Origin: Pirellula sp.
GTDB lineage: Bacteria > Planctomycetota > Planctomycetia > Pirellulales > Lacipirellulaceae
DNA: 64,000 nucleotides
Direction of reading: 5' to 3'
NCBI GenBank assembly: GCA_013822725.1
Contig: PNKX01000007.1
Coordinates: 1 to 64,000 of the forward strand
Shown here piece by piece: positions 45,983 through 55,229 of this stretch (its first letter is position 1; each line of letters opens with the position of its first letter). The position numbers and the translations under genes are program-made. Below the pieces are notes generated by a model. The model had not been told where the DNA came from, made no database searches, and was given only the letters and a program-made list of their open reading frames with translations.

Positions 45983-48061
45983 ATGACGGTGCGCTCGCGA
46001 AGTGCGTTGAGGGGATTTCGTGCCGGCTGCTTGCTCGCGACGGCGGGCGTCTTCGCCAGTTCGCTGCCCATGGCCGCAGGCGACGAATCGTTCCATACGC
46101 CCTCGACGCTCTCGTCACAGGTGGCTCCGCAGACTAGCAGCCTCGACGCCACGATTGCGTCGATGGTGCAACGGGGCATCCTGCCTGACGTTCGCCCCGC
46201 GCACACCGCTTCGCGCACGCAGGCGCCGGTCTTAGTCGTTCCCACGGCGCCGACCGCCGCCACGCCCGCGCCGGCCCTGGCGGCGCCGCTGCCGACATTG
46301 CCGACGCTGCCTGAACCGATCACGCCGACGCCGTCGTTGCCGATGGCCGCCGCACCAACGCCGACGCTGCAACCGCAGCGCGTCGCTTCCAGCGCGCCGG
46401 CGCCGACCGCGGCCGCCGGCAAGTGGCGTCCCGCCGGCTCCGGCAGCTTGAACAGCCAGCAGTCCGCGGAAGAGGCCTTCTCCGAACCGCAGTTCCCCAC
46501 GTTGCCAACGCTGCCGGAAACCAACGCTCCGGCGCTCGCGCCAGCCGACGCCGGCCCGGCGCTGCCGCTCGCCTCCGCCGCGCCGATCGCGGCTCCTGAA
46601 ACTGAAATCAGTGAAACCAATCCTGAGCCGACGGCGTCCGATAGCGGCGGGATCCGCCTTCACGCCCCGATTAAGTTAGAAGGCCCCGCCATCGCCCCGT
46701 CGCCAGCCGGCGATGAAGGCGAGGCGGAAGCGCCGATCGCTGCGACGCCCGCCGACGAGGACATGGCGCCGATCGACGATTTTTCCGAAACGGCTCCGGC
46801 AACCGACGCTCCAGGCGATCCGCAAGAACCTGAGTACACCGGCGCGGCGGTTGACGCCACCTCGGAAGCGGGTGCTCGCCCCCTGAGCGAAGCCCCCAAG
46901 CCAAGCTCAACCACCGGCAACATCGCGCTCGGCGAACCGGACCGCTATTCGCGCCCGAGCGACCGCGTTGAGAATCCGACCGATCCGAAGAGCTTCGAAG
47001 AGGCGGACGAGCCGACGGCGCCGACGCAACAGCAACGGGCGTTGCCGCCGCTCACCAAAAACCAGATTCTGCTCCGCAATAAGGTGCGGCAGGTGCTGAA
47101 GCATTACTACAGCCGGCCGCTGGTCGCCACCGAGCGGAGTCCGTGGGAAGTGATGCATGGTATGCTCGCCTATGAAGTGCATAGCCGCGTGCTGCAGGGC
47201 GGGGCGAAGTCGCAGCCGATCACCGCGGTCGGTTGGCTCTGCTTCAACCAGCCGTGCGAGAATCGCACGTTGATGTACCTCAACGAAGACGGCGATCTCC
47301 GCGTGAAGGTCGGCCCGGCGCTGCAAGGGCATCACGGCCAGTTGCTCGCGCTGTTAGCGCAAGCCCGCGTTCGCTCGGACTATCCGCTGAAGGTCGAAGG
47401 GAAGGACTTTACCGTCAACGACTTGATCGAAGTCGAGAAGCTCACCTGCTACCCGAAGACGGAGCTGACCTTCAAGCTGATCGGTCTGCAGCGTTACCTT
47501 GACATCAACGACACCTGGGTCAACGACCAAGGGATGCAGTGGGATTTCCCCAAGTTGATCGCTGAAGAAATGGCTCAACCGGTGCGGACGGCGGCCTGCG
47601 GCGGCACCCACCGCCTCGGCGGGTTGGCGCTCGCGGTGAAGAAACGGAAGGCCGCGGGGCTGCCAATCGACGGCCAATACGCCGCCGCCCAGAAGTTCGT
47701 CGCCAATTACCAAAACTACGCCTACCGTCTGCAGAATAGCGACGGCAGTTTCAGCACCGACTGGTTCAAGGGTTCGGCCGCCGATCCCGACATTGATCGC
47801 CGGTTGAAGACGACCGGCCACCAATTGGAGTTAATGATTTACGCCGGCTCCGAGGAGCAATTGAACTACTACCGGACGGTCCGCGCCGTGAACTACCTCG
47901 CCAACATCATGCACGCGAATCGGACCCGCGACTGGGAAGCAGGCCCCTTGGGCCACGCGATCCACGCGCTCGTGCTGTACGATCGGCTCGCCTTCGGGCC
48001 GTACGATGCGGCCCCGGACGCGGGCCCGCTCGCCACGGCCCCGGGGCATACGCAACGCTAG
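45983..48061 (+). CDS. Large secreted protein with Pro/Ala-rich linker and conserved C-terminal domain
   Basis: 692 residues. A signal-like N-terminus (GCLLATAGVFASSLPMAAG) precedes a low-complexity linker of about 60-350, rich in Pro, Ala, Thr and acidic residues (PTLPTLPEP repeats). From about 356, TKNQILLRNKVRQVLKHYY begins a dense, conserved-looking domain with motifs ATERSPWEVMHGMLAYEVHS, ACGGTHRLGGLA and QNSDGSFSTDWF. These are reminiscent of helical alpha/alpha-toroid folds (prenyltransferase/terpene-cyclase or pectate-lyase-like), but I cannot name the family. The ATG at 45983 is chosen because a G-rich site lies about nine bases upstream and a signal follows. Confidence 0.75.
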   Translation: MTVRSRSALRGFRAGCLLATAGVFASSLPMAAGDESFHTPSTLSSQVAPQTSSLDATIASMVQRGILPDVRPAHTASRTQAPVLVVPTAPTAATPAPALAAPLPTLPTLPEPITPTPSLPMAAAPTPTLQPQRVASSAPAPTAAAGKWRPAGSGSLNSQQSAEEAFSEPQFPTLPTLPETNAPALAPADAGPALPLASAAPIAAPETEISETNPEPTASDSGGIRLHAPIKLEGPAIAPSPAGDEGEAEAPIAATPADEDMAPIDDFSETAPATDAPGDPQEPEYTGAAVDATSEAGARPLSEAPKPSSTTGNIALGEPDRYSRPSDRVENPTDPKSFEEADEPTAPTQQQRALPPLTKNQILLRNKVRQVLKHYYSRPLVATERSPWEVMHGMLAYEVHSRVLQGGAKSQPITAVGWLCFNQPCENRTLMYLNEDGDLRVKVGPALQGHHGQLLALLAQARVRSDYPLKVEGKDFTVNDLIEVEKLTCYPKTELTFKLIGLQRYLDINDTWVNDQGMQWDFPKLIAEEMAQPVRTAACGGTHRLGGLALAVKKRKAAGLPIDGQYAAAQKFVANYQNYAYRLQNSDGSFSTDWFKGSAADPDIDRRLKTTGHQLELMIYAGSEEQLNYYRTVRAVNYLANIMHANRTRDWEAGPLGHAIHALVLYDRLAFGPYDAAPDAGPLATAPGHTQR

Positions 48062-48275
48062 TCAGCCGCGGGCCACGCCCTCATCGGCATTGAAGGAACG
48101 CCGCCAGTGGCGTACATTGCAGCATCTCGACGGCATGCTTTCTCTCGCGCCGCCGATCGCGTGGGGCAACCTCGGCAGACGCCGCCGCTGGCGCCGAGTA
48201 TCGCAATCGCTTTCGCCACGGGGGACGCATTGCCCGAGAATATGTCCCTGAGCGCGGTCCTCTTAGCGCGGCGCG

Positions 48276-49214
48276 ATGTCACCTCCCATTAAATTCTCCG
48301 AGCAGCTTGAGACGTTCTGTCTCGTGGCGCGCCAAATCGCGAAAACGGCCGAGGCGGATTCGCTCTTGTTCCTGCTGGAGAATCCCCAAGACTGGGCGAA
48401 ACTCCGCAAGGCGACGGAGGGGCTCAACGTCCTGCTCGCCGCCGATCGGATCGCGGATCTCGCCGGCGCCGCCGACGCCGGCTTCAGCGTGATCCACCTG
48501 GTCGCCAGCGACAGTCCCGTTTACGAACAATTGACCCGCGCGCTGCTCGAAAGCGTCGCCGACGACTTGCTCAACCCCGCGGCCTGCGTCATTGCCATGT
48601 ACAGCGGCTTCGAAGCGGGCGTGATCGACTCGCTGAGCGTCATCCGCCTCGACGAGCATCTCGGTCGGCTCACCGCGCAAGACTTGCGGCAGCTTGAAAC
48701 GCGGGTGCCGCTCGACACGCTGAAGACCGCCGTCGACCTGGCCGTTTCGATTGGCCGCGAAGGACGCGAAGGGAAACCGGTCGGCACGCTGTTCGTCGTC
48801 GGCGATCACCGCACCGTGCTGAAGCATTGCCATCCGCTCGGCTTCGACCCGGTGAAGGGGTATGGCACGCACGAGCGGCAACTCAACGACTCGAAAGTGC
48901 GGGAAGCGATCAAGGAGATCGCCCAGCTCGACGGGGCGTTCGTCGTCGCTTCGGACGGCACGGTCGTCGCCGCCTGCCAGCATGTCTCGGCGCCGGCGGC
49001 CGACATCACGCTGAGCAAAGGCCTGGGCGCCCGTCACTGGGCCGCCGCCTCGATCAGCCGCGCGTCGCAAGCGATCGCGATCAGCGTCAGCGAATCGAAC
49101 GGCACGGTGCGACTCTTCCAGAACGGCGAGGTAATGCTGCGCATCGAACCGTTCCGCCGCGCGATGAAGTGGCGAGATTTTGAGTACGACCCCAGCGCGG
49201 GCGGACAGGACTGA
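48276..49214 (+). CDS. Diadenylate cyclase (DisA_N domain), archaeal DacZ-like
   Basis: 312 residues. The C-terminal domain (about 165-300) has the two active-site motifs for making c-di-AMP from two ATP: QLDGAFVVASDG (D219-G220-A221) and LGARHWAAASI (R253, H254), then the AIAISVSESNGTVRLFQNG closing strand. The third residue of the usual RHR is Trp. The N-terminal ~130 residues (FSVIHLVASDSPVYEQ, AACVIAMYSGFEAGVID) look like the pyruvate-kinase-like domain found ahead of the cyclase in archaeal DacZ. No membrane helix or DNA-binding domain, so a soluble type. Neighbours give no clue to the target. Confidence 0.85.
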   Translation: MSPPIKFSEQLETFCLVARQIAKTAEADSLLFLLENPQDWAKLRKATEGLNVLLAADRIADLAGAADAGFSVIHLVASDSPVYEQLTRALLESVADDLLNPAACVIAMYSGFEAGVIDSLSVIRLDEHLGRLTAQDLRQLETRVPLDTLKTAVDLAVSIGREGREGKPVGTLFVVGDHRTVLKHCHPLGFDPVKGYGTHERQLNDSKVREAIKEIAQLDGAFVVASDGTVVAACQHVSAPAADITLSKGLGARHWAAASISRASQAIAISVSESNGTVRLFQNGEVMLRIEPFRRAMKWRDFEYDPSAGGQD

Positions 49215-49237
49215 GCCTGCAGCCGCAGGTCAACGAC

Positions 49238-49431
49238 CCGCCGGAGCGGTCGTCAAGAATACTAACCACCAAGATACGAAGGCCACAAAGACGCACGAAG
49301 GAATGCAAGAAGAGATTGATGGGACGGAAGGCGCTCAGATTGAGTTTGAAGTCTCACCCTTCTTGTTTTATTGGTGCGTCTTTGTGTCCTTCGTGCCTTC
49401 GTGGTAAATCTTCGCCGTACCGCTCCGGCGG
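49238..49431. repeat. Nested hairpin repeat, family A-like, with extra outer stem
   Basis: Outermost 13-base arms CCGCCGGAGCGGT (49238-49250) and ACCGCTCCGGCGG (49419-49431) are exact complements. Inside, TAACCACCAAGATACGAAGG (from 49263) pairs with the arm ending CTTCGTGCCTTCGTGGTAA (49408), built from CACGAAGG-like units with 9-12 base periodicity. It lies between convergent genes and has the same architecture as family A with other unit sequences. Confidence 0.88.
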
Positions 49432-49446
49432 CTCGTTGAGCCGCGG

Positions 49447-51057
49447 CTACTGGCGCTTGCGGCGTCCTGCCAACGCCAGCGCGGTGAGCAACATCGCTCC
49501 AGCAGTTGGCTCGGGCACGTTCGTTGAGGCGAGCGCTGCCCCCGCGGCGTTGAACTGCTGCTGCCACAGCAAGTAGTCGCCGCCGTCGATGGCGCCGTCG
49601 AGATTGGCGTCGCCGACCGACTTGGTGGCGCCTGTCGCCACACCAAAGTTCGTCTGCCATGTCGCCAGATCGTCGCCGTCGACGAAGCCATTCTCGTCGA
49701 AGTCGGCGGCGAGGAACGGCGAAGCGACTTCGAAGTTAATCGGAAACGTCTGCAGAGCATTGGCGGCGCCCTGGCTGCTGCTTGTCACAGTGATGACGCC
49801 GCTCTTGAGGCCCGGGGTTCCTGTGTTGAGCGTCACCTGATGTAAGTTGCCGCCGCCGAGCGCGAGGTCGATGCCATCGGCGCCCCCGAACAAATCGCCC
49901 GTAACGCTCAGCGTGTAATCGAGTTCGTCCGCCCCGATCGCCGCGACGACGCTGGCGATGTTTGACACGGTGACGTCGAGTGAGATCGACGCCCCCATCG
50001 TGATGATCGGCGGTACGGCGGCTAGCTCGACGCCTAGCTTGGCCGGAATCTGATAGTCGGCCACCACGGGCAGGTGGTCGCTATTCGTGCGAAGCGCGCT
50101 GAGTACCGTCGCCGAGGCGCCGCTGCCGGTGGTGATCGCTCCGTTAAGCGTGTGCGTGCCGTTGTTGCCGAAGGCCCGATACGAATTCGAGATGATGCTC
50201 ATCCCTTCGCCGTCGAGCATCTCGCCCGAAACGAGCTGAAAGTCGAACCGGTCGTCCATTGGCCCGTCGGGATCTTGCGTGTGGATCGACTTATAGGATG
50301 TGTTATCGCGCCATGTGACGGGAGACCCTGGCGTCCCAGCAGCGTTGAGAGGGTCGTTCGCTTGCCCCGCTCCCGCGGCGACCAGGGTTTGAAACATCGC
50401 CTCGCCGCTAGACTGAATGTTGTAATCGCCGGCAAAGATGAGATGCGAGCCTTCGCCCAGTGCATTGGCGTTGTTACGCACCGCCACGGCTTCGAGATTG
50501 CGCCGCGTCATATCGGCCGCCGTATCGCCTGCCTTATAGTGATCGCTATAGGCGTAGAAATCAGCCGAGGCGTCGTACCCGACAGGGCGAAGCTGGTAGC
50601 GCATCGACGAGCGCGCTTGATTCGAGCCGTTGACCGTGCCGAATCTGGTTTCAGCGATGAGTTGCACCGTTTGCGTGTTGTACAGCATCGCCGGGGCGCC
50701 GCCCCGGCGTTGAGAATCGCTAGTAAGGGCGTTTAACGTCGAACGAGCATAAGTTCCGGCGCCGTAGATCCCGTTCAGCACGTCGACGAACGACTGAGTC
50801 GAAATCTCAGTCGTGTACTGCTCTTGAAGCAGCATGACGTCGATCGGCTTGGCGACGCCGTTGACCGATTGCAAGCCGATCGCCTCCAGCACCGTCGCCG
50901 CCGTTGGCCGCGCCGTTTGGACGCCGGGGTTTTCGCCGGTGAGCGTGTTGTACGAGACGATGCGAAGTTGCGCATGGGCCGAGTCCGCCGAGCAGAGCAG
51001 TGGAGCGCAAGCCAGCACAGCTAACCAGAGAAAACGGCGTCGTTCGTGGTGCATCAT
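49447..51057 (-). CDS. PEP-CTERM EEP-family nuclease/phosphatase (paralogue 1)
   Basis: 536 residues. Signal peptide, then an EEP domain (about 30-310): RIVSYNTLTG, LLQEQYT, IFAGDYNIQ and SDHLPVVADYQ. Next comes a 90-residue beta domain (SISLDVTVSNIASVVAAIGA). Then DFDENGFVDGDDLATWQTNF with GDANLDGAIDGGDYLLWQQQ is a dockerin-like calcium pair, and VPEPTAGAMLLTALALAGRR is the exosortase tail. Predicted to sit at the cell surface or in the matrix and cut nucleic acids or phosphoesters. The next gene upstream ends two bases before its start, so the two are one operon. Confidence 0.9.
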   Translation of the reverse strand: MMHHERRRFLWLAVLACAPLLCSADSAHAQLRIVSYNTLTGENPGVQTARPTAATVLEAIGLQSVNGVAKPIDVMLLQEQYTTEISTQSFVDVLNGIYGAGTYARSTLNALTSDSQRRGGAPAMLYNTQTVQLIAETRFGTVNGSNQARSSMRYQLRPVGYDASADFYAYSDHYKAGDTAADMTRRNLEAVAVRNNANALGEGSHLIFAGDYNIQSSGEAMFQTLVAAGAGQANDPLNAAGTPGSPVTWRDNTSYKSIHTQDPDGPMDDRFDFQLVSGEMLDGEGMSIISNSYRAFGNNGTHTLNGAITTGSGASATVLSALRTNSDHLPVVADYQIPAKLGVELAAVPPIITMGASISLDVTVSNIASVVAAIGADELDYTLSVTGDLFGGADGIDLALGGGNLHQVTLNTGTPGLKSGVITVTSSSQGAANALQTFPINFEVASPFLAADFDENGFVDGDDLATWQTNFGVATGATKSVGDANLDGAIDGGDYLLWQQQFNAAGAALASTNVPEPTAGAMLLTALALAGRRKRQ

Positions 51058-51059
51058 CC

Positions 51060-53354
51060 TTATCCGTTCTTATGCCGCCGTCCGCAGATTAAACATGCCC
51101 AGAGGAGCAACAGCGCCGACGCCGGTTCGGGAACCGGCGTCGAAACGGCCGCCGTTGCCCCGGCGCCGGTCCATTGTTGTTGCCACGCTAGATAGTCGGC
51201 CCCGTCGACGTCGCCGTCGAGATCGGCGTCGCCTTGATTCTTGGCGGCGCCGCTCGGCAGGCCAAAATTCGCCTGCCAGGTCGCCAGATCGTTGCCGTCG
51301 ACGAAGCCGTCGTCGTTGAAGTCGGCCGCGGCGAAGCTTGCCACCAAGCCGGTCACTGTGAGGTTGTCGAAGGCGTACGCCTCGCTCGTGCCGTCGGTCT
51401 TCGCGATGAGTCGTAGCGTGAGCAGATCGCCCAGTCCGGCGATCGGCGCCGTCAGCGTCTGCAGCACGTTCGACAACTGCATGGCAACGCCGCCGGTCGG
51501 CGTCATCGACAGCGGGTCTTCCAAATTGAACATGTCGCCGTCGGCAAGCGTGTACGTCGCCGACGCCGCCTCGTCGACTGACGAGGTAAAGAGGGGCAGG
51601 AAGTCGCCGCCGTCGAGGGAGTAGGTCCAATCGAACCTATCGCGATTCGTGCCCGTCGCCTCGAAGTCGCCCATGGCTGCCATGTCGATGGAGACTTCCA
51701 GCGCGCTCGCGTCGGAAACGTCAAACGTCCACGTCGCCGTGCCTTCGCCGCCCGGATTGTTCGCGGGCATCGCGTTGTCGAGCGTATCGGTCACCCCAAA
51801 CCAGGCATCAGTCTTGGCGGCATTGATGACGCCGAGGGCGTCGGTCGGAAACGCCCCCGCCGATTCGTCGAGCAGCGCAAACGGAATGCTCGCGCTGACG
51901 CCGACTTGAAACTTGCCAAGCCCGCTGGCCGGAGCCGTATACGTTCCCGCCGTCGGCGTCTGCTGAAAGCTGGTTAAATTCAGCGGCGCATCGAAGTCGT
52001 CTTTCGCGATCACCGTCCGCACCGGCTCGCCGCCGCCCCCCACGAGAAAACTGACGGGCAGCGTGAAGAGGGCGTTGGCGGCGCCTTGGCTGTTGGTTGA
52101 AACGGTCACGAGGCCGCTCTTCAGTCCCGGCGTCGTGGTATTCAGCGAAAACTGCCGCGTCTGTCCCGCTGCGAGCGCGGCGATCGTGCCGGTCGTGCCG
52201 CCCAACAGATCGCCTGTCACCGAGAGCGTGTAATCGAGTTCGTCCGCGCCGAGCGCGGTGATGGCGCTTGCCAGATTCTGGATCAGGACGTCGATCGTCA
52301 CTGCCGCACCCGCCGACACCGACGCGGGAATCGACGCGACCTGCACGCCGAGCTTTGCCGGCAGCTGATAGTCGGCCACGACCGGGAGGTGATCGCTCGA
52401 CTGTGCGAGGGCTGTCAGCACCTCCGGCGCCGCGCCTGTGCCGGTGGTGATCGCGCCATCCGTGGTATGCGTCCCGTTGTTTCCGAACGTACGGTATGAA
52501 CCGGCGAGCTGGCTCATCCCTTCGCCATCCTGGAGTTCGCCGGTGATTAACTGAAAGTCGAATCGATCGTCCATGCCGCCGAGCACCTGCCCGGTGAACG
52601 CCAACGCCGTCGCCGGGCTTTGCGTGTCGTACAGCTTGGTGAAACTCGCCGGATCGACCGCCTGTCCTGGCCCCGCTGCGAGCAGCGTTTGGTACATCGC
52701 TTCGTTACTATTGTAGACGTTGAAGTCGCCGACGTAGATGGCGTGCGTTCCTTCGCCCAGCGCATCGGAGTTCGACCGCACCCCTTGCGCCTCCACATTG
52801 CGACGCGCCTGGTCGGTCGAGCTGTTATCTGATTTGTAGTGGTCGTTGTAGATGTAGAAGTCAGCCGAAGCGTCGTAGCCCGCGGGTCGCAATTGGTATC
52901 GCAGCGTCGACCGCGGCTGTTGCGTGCTCCCCGAGCCGACGTCGCCGAAGGCAATGGTTCCCAACAGGCTCACCGACGCGGAGTTGTAGACTAATCCGGG
53001 CAGGCCGTTGCCGCCCGAGACGCCGTTGCCCGGCACAAGCGCCGCTGCGTAGGTCGTCACGCCATAGATGCCGTTCAAGATGGCCGCTAGCGCCACGGCG
53101 TCGGTCCCGTCGGTATCCGCCTCTTGCGTCGCCAGCACGTCGATCGGCTTGGCAAACCCGTTTCTCACCTCGGCGCCGATCGCCGCGAAGATGACGTCGA
53201 GTCCGCCCGGATCATTGGCGATGTCGTAGTTCTGCGCGATGTTGTAATCAACAATCCGCAGTTGAGCCCACGCCGAACCAGCGTGGCAGAAGACGACCGC
53301 GCTCACTGCCAGCGAGGCGAGCAGCTGCAGCGATCGGCCAGTCAACAACGTCAA
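51060..53354 (-). CDS. PEP-CTERM EEP-family nuclease/phosphatase, longer paralogue
   Basis: 764 residues. Same order as the next gene: signal peptide, EEP domain (VDYNIAQ, ATQEADTDG, IYVGDFNVY, SDHLPVVADYQ) and the matching beta domain (VTIDVLIQNLASAITALGA). It differs by a roughly 220-residue insert (about 440-660) resembling a concanavalin-like jelly roll (WTFDVSDASALEVSIDM). Dockerin-like loops and VPEPASALLLLWACLICGRR close it. A tandem duplicate that gained or kept a carbohydrate-binding-type module. It heads the two-gene operon. Confidence 0.9.
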   Translation of the reverse strand: MTLLTGRSLQLLASLAVSAVVFCHAGSAWAQLRIVDYNIAQNYDIANDPGGLDVIFAAIGAEVRNGFAKPIDVLATQEADTDGTDAVALAAILNGIYGVTTYAAALVPGNGVSGGNGLPGLVYNSASVSLLGTIAFGDVGSGSTQQPRSTLRYQLRPAGYDASADFYIYNDHYKSDNSSTDQARRNVEAQGVRSNSDALGEGTHAIYVGDFNVYNSNEAMYQTLLAAGPGQAVDPASFTKLYDTQSPATALAFTGQVLGGMDDRFDFQLITGELQDGEGMSQLAGSYRTFGNNGTHTTDGAITTGTGAAPEVLTALAQSSDHLPVVADYQLPAKLGVQVASIPASVSAGAAVTIDVLIQNLASAITALGADELDYTLSVTGDLLGGTTGTIAALAAGQTRQFSLNTTTPGLKSGLVTVSTNSQGAANALFTLPVSFLVGGGGEPVRTVIAKDDFDAPLNLTSFQQTPTAGTYTAPASGLGKFQVGVSASIPFALLDESAGAFPTDALGVINAAKTDAWFGVTDTLDNAMPANNPGGEGTATWTFDVSDASALEVSIDMAAMGDFEATGTNRDRFDWTYSLDGGDFLPLFTSSVDEAASATYTLADGDMFNLEDPLSMTPTGGVAMQLSNVLQTLTAPIAGLGDLLTLRLIAKTDGTSEAYAFDNLTVTGLVASFAAADFNDDGFVDGNDLATWQANFGLPSGAAKNQGDADLDGDVDGADYLAWQQQWTGAGATAAVSTPVPEPASALLLLWACLICGRRHKNG

Positions 53355-53454
53355 TTTCCCGTCCCCAGCAATAGAAATGGCCGCACTCCTCGCCCGTCGC
53401 GTGGTGAAGAGTGCGGCCCGACTCTATTAAAGTCTGAGGCGTTGAATTCGGCAA

Positions 53455-55101
53455 CTACTTGGCGCGTCGCCGCAGGGCACTGGAGGCGAACATGGCCGCT
53501 CCGGCGAGGACGATCGACGACGGTTCCGGGACGGCAGCAACGTTAGCGCTCACGCCGGAGGTTCCAAACGTGGCTTTCCACAAGGCGAGATCGGCGGCGT
53601 TGACCGCTCCGTTGCCGTCGGCGTCGCCCGTCGCATGATTCGTCCCCGTGCCGAATCCGCGCTGCCAGATCAACAAGTCGGCGCCGTTGACGATGCCGTC
53701 GTCGTTGAAATCGGCGTCGTTGGCCGGCGTCGAGACGCCGAATTGGCCAGGAGAGCCGAGATCCCCGCCCGGATGGATCGCCACGCTGTCGAGAACCGCC
53801 GCGGCGTTGGCCGAACCCGCGAGGTCGTCGGCCACGCTGCGGGCCCAACTTGCCCCGTTGCTGGCTGGGCTGGCGAGGTTTACCAGATGGATCGACTGCC
53901 GGCTCGTCGTGGTTGGCCAAGGCGCCGCGTCGTCGTAGGCGAGCGTGGTGATCGCTTGGCCTGTGGTGCGGCTCGGCGTCGTGCTGGCCGCGTCAATTTG
54001 ATAGTCGGCGAGGCTGTCCCAAACGGCAATCACGTCGCCGCCATTGTTCAAGGCCGGGAAGTAAGCGACGGGGATGAAGAGCGTTCCGAGCGCGTCGCCT
54101 GGATCCCACGCCGCCTTCATTTGGTCGATGTTGAGGTCGCTGTTGAAGAGGACGGCGGTTTTTCCCTGCGCGAGGACGCCGCTGGCGATGTTCGCTTCGG
54201 TCAAATCGCCCGTGTTGCCGGTGGTCGTATCGTGAAAGACGTAGGGCGTAGCGCCGAAGTTGATCGTCGCTCCGGTGTTGTTGTAGAGTTCCACCCACTC
54301 CCACGTCGCGTCGGGTGAGGCCGGATCGTACATGATTTCGCTGATCAAGAGGCCCGCAGCTGCGGAACCTGGAGCAACGCGCCCGGGGTTGCCGATGTCG
54401 AGCGGGTTGTTCACCGGCGTTCCCGGCGCGAAGATCGGCAAGCTGGCGACGACCCCGCTTCCCGCGACGCTGACGGCCCAGTTGGCGCCGTCGCTGAACG
54501 AGCCGACCCCGTTCCAAGCGATCGACGGGCCGTTGGCGCTGACCGAGGGAAAACCGTTGGCGTAGTCCAAACTCAAGGCAGCGCCGGCGAAACTGCTCAC
54601 CCGCTGCGTCCCCTCGCCGTCGTCTGCCAGCGCTGTGGCGTAGGCCGCGGCGTCGGTCCAGAGGCCAAAGTTCCGACTCGTGCCGTTGTTGGCCAGCGCA
54701 GGGAAGCCGTCGACGGCAATCAGCGGGACGCCGGAGCCGAGGCTCCACGCCTGCCGGAAGAGCTGGTCGTTGAATGCGCTGCCGTCGCCGTCGTACAGGA
54801 CGGCGACGCCGCCGGCGGGGATGACAGTGTTTGCCGCGGTCGCCGCGGAGACGTCGGCCGTCGTGTTTTCGGCTTCGCCGAGTTTCGCGAAGAGGGCGCC
54901 GTTGAGATCAATCGGCGCGGCGCCTTCGTTGCGGACTTCGATCCATTCCCACACGGCGTCGTCCGCGATCTTGGGATTGACCATCAGTTCCGTAACGACC
55001 AGCTGGGCGTCGGCGACGCCGTGGAAACACGAAGCAACGACAACTCCCACACTGGCAATTATGGGCAAAAAAAGAGGACCTCGATTCGCCGTCTGATTCA
55101 T
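53455..55101 (-). CDS. PEP-CTERM protein with two lamin-tail domains
   Basis: 548 residues. Signal peptide, then two lamin-tail domains: QLVVTELMVNPKIADDAVWE with WIEVRNEG, and LLISEIMYDPASPDATWEWV with ELYNNTG. These bacterial domains are often linked to secreted nucleases and may bind DNA or membranes. Dockerin-like loops DFNDDGIVNGADLLIWQRGF and GDADGNGAVNAADLALWK, and the tail VPEPSSIVLAGAAMFASSAL, follow. The ATG at 55101 is fixed by GGGAGGG six bases upstream; the frame extends 86 codons further without homology. Ends about 100 bases before the EEP pair on the same strand. Confidence 0.9.
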   Translation of the reverse strand: MNQTANRGPLFLPIIASVGVVVASCFHGVADAQLVVTELMVNPKIADDAVWEWIEVRNEGAAPIDLNGALFAKLGEAENTTADVSAATAANTVIPAGGVAVLYDGDGSAFNDQLFRQAWSLGSGVPLIAVDGFPALANNGTSRNFGLWTDAAAYATALADDGEGTQRVSSFAGAALSLDYANGFPSVSANGPSIAWNGVGSFSDGANWAVSVAGSGVVASLPIFAPGTPVNNPLDIGNPGRVAPGSAAAGLLISEIMYDPASPDATWEWVELYNNTGATINFGATPYVFHDTTTGNTGDLTEANIASGVLAQGKTAVLFNSDLNIDQMKAAWDPGDALGTLFIPVAYFPALNNGGDVIAVWDSLADYQIDAASTTPSRTTGQAITTLAYDDAAPWPTTTSRQSIHLVNLASPASNGASWARSVADDLAGSANAAAVLDSVAIHPGGDLGSPGQFGVSTPANDADFNDDGIVNGADLLIWQRGFGTGTNHATGDADGNGAVNAADLALWKATFGTSGVSANVAAVPEPSSIVLAGAAMFASSALRRRAK

Positions 55102-55127
55102 CGCTACCCTCCCAATTCGTGGCCTGT

Positions 55128-55168
55128 AAAAAAACATCGGCCTCGCCAAAGTTGGCGAGGCCGATGTT
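55128..55168 (-). terminator. Rho-independent terminator after the gene at 55230
   Basis: A perfect 15-bp stem: AACATCGGCCTCGCC (55133-55147) with GGCGAGGCCGATGTT (55154-55168), 6-base loop, followed on the minus strand by seven T residues (55128-55134). It ends the transcript of 55230-56609 just before the lamin-tail gene. Confidence 0.95.
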
Positions 55169-55229
55169 CCGTCATCAATAGAAAGGCCAGCGCTCTCCGC
55201 CCTGGCGATTTCAATATATCCTAAGTCGA

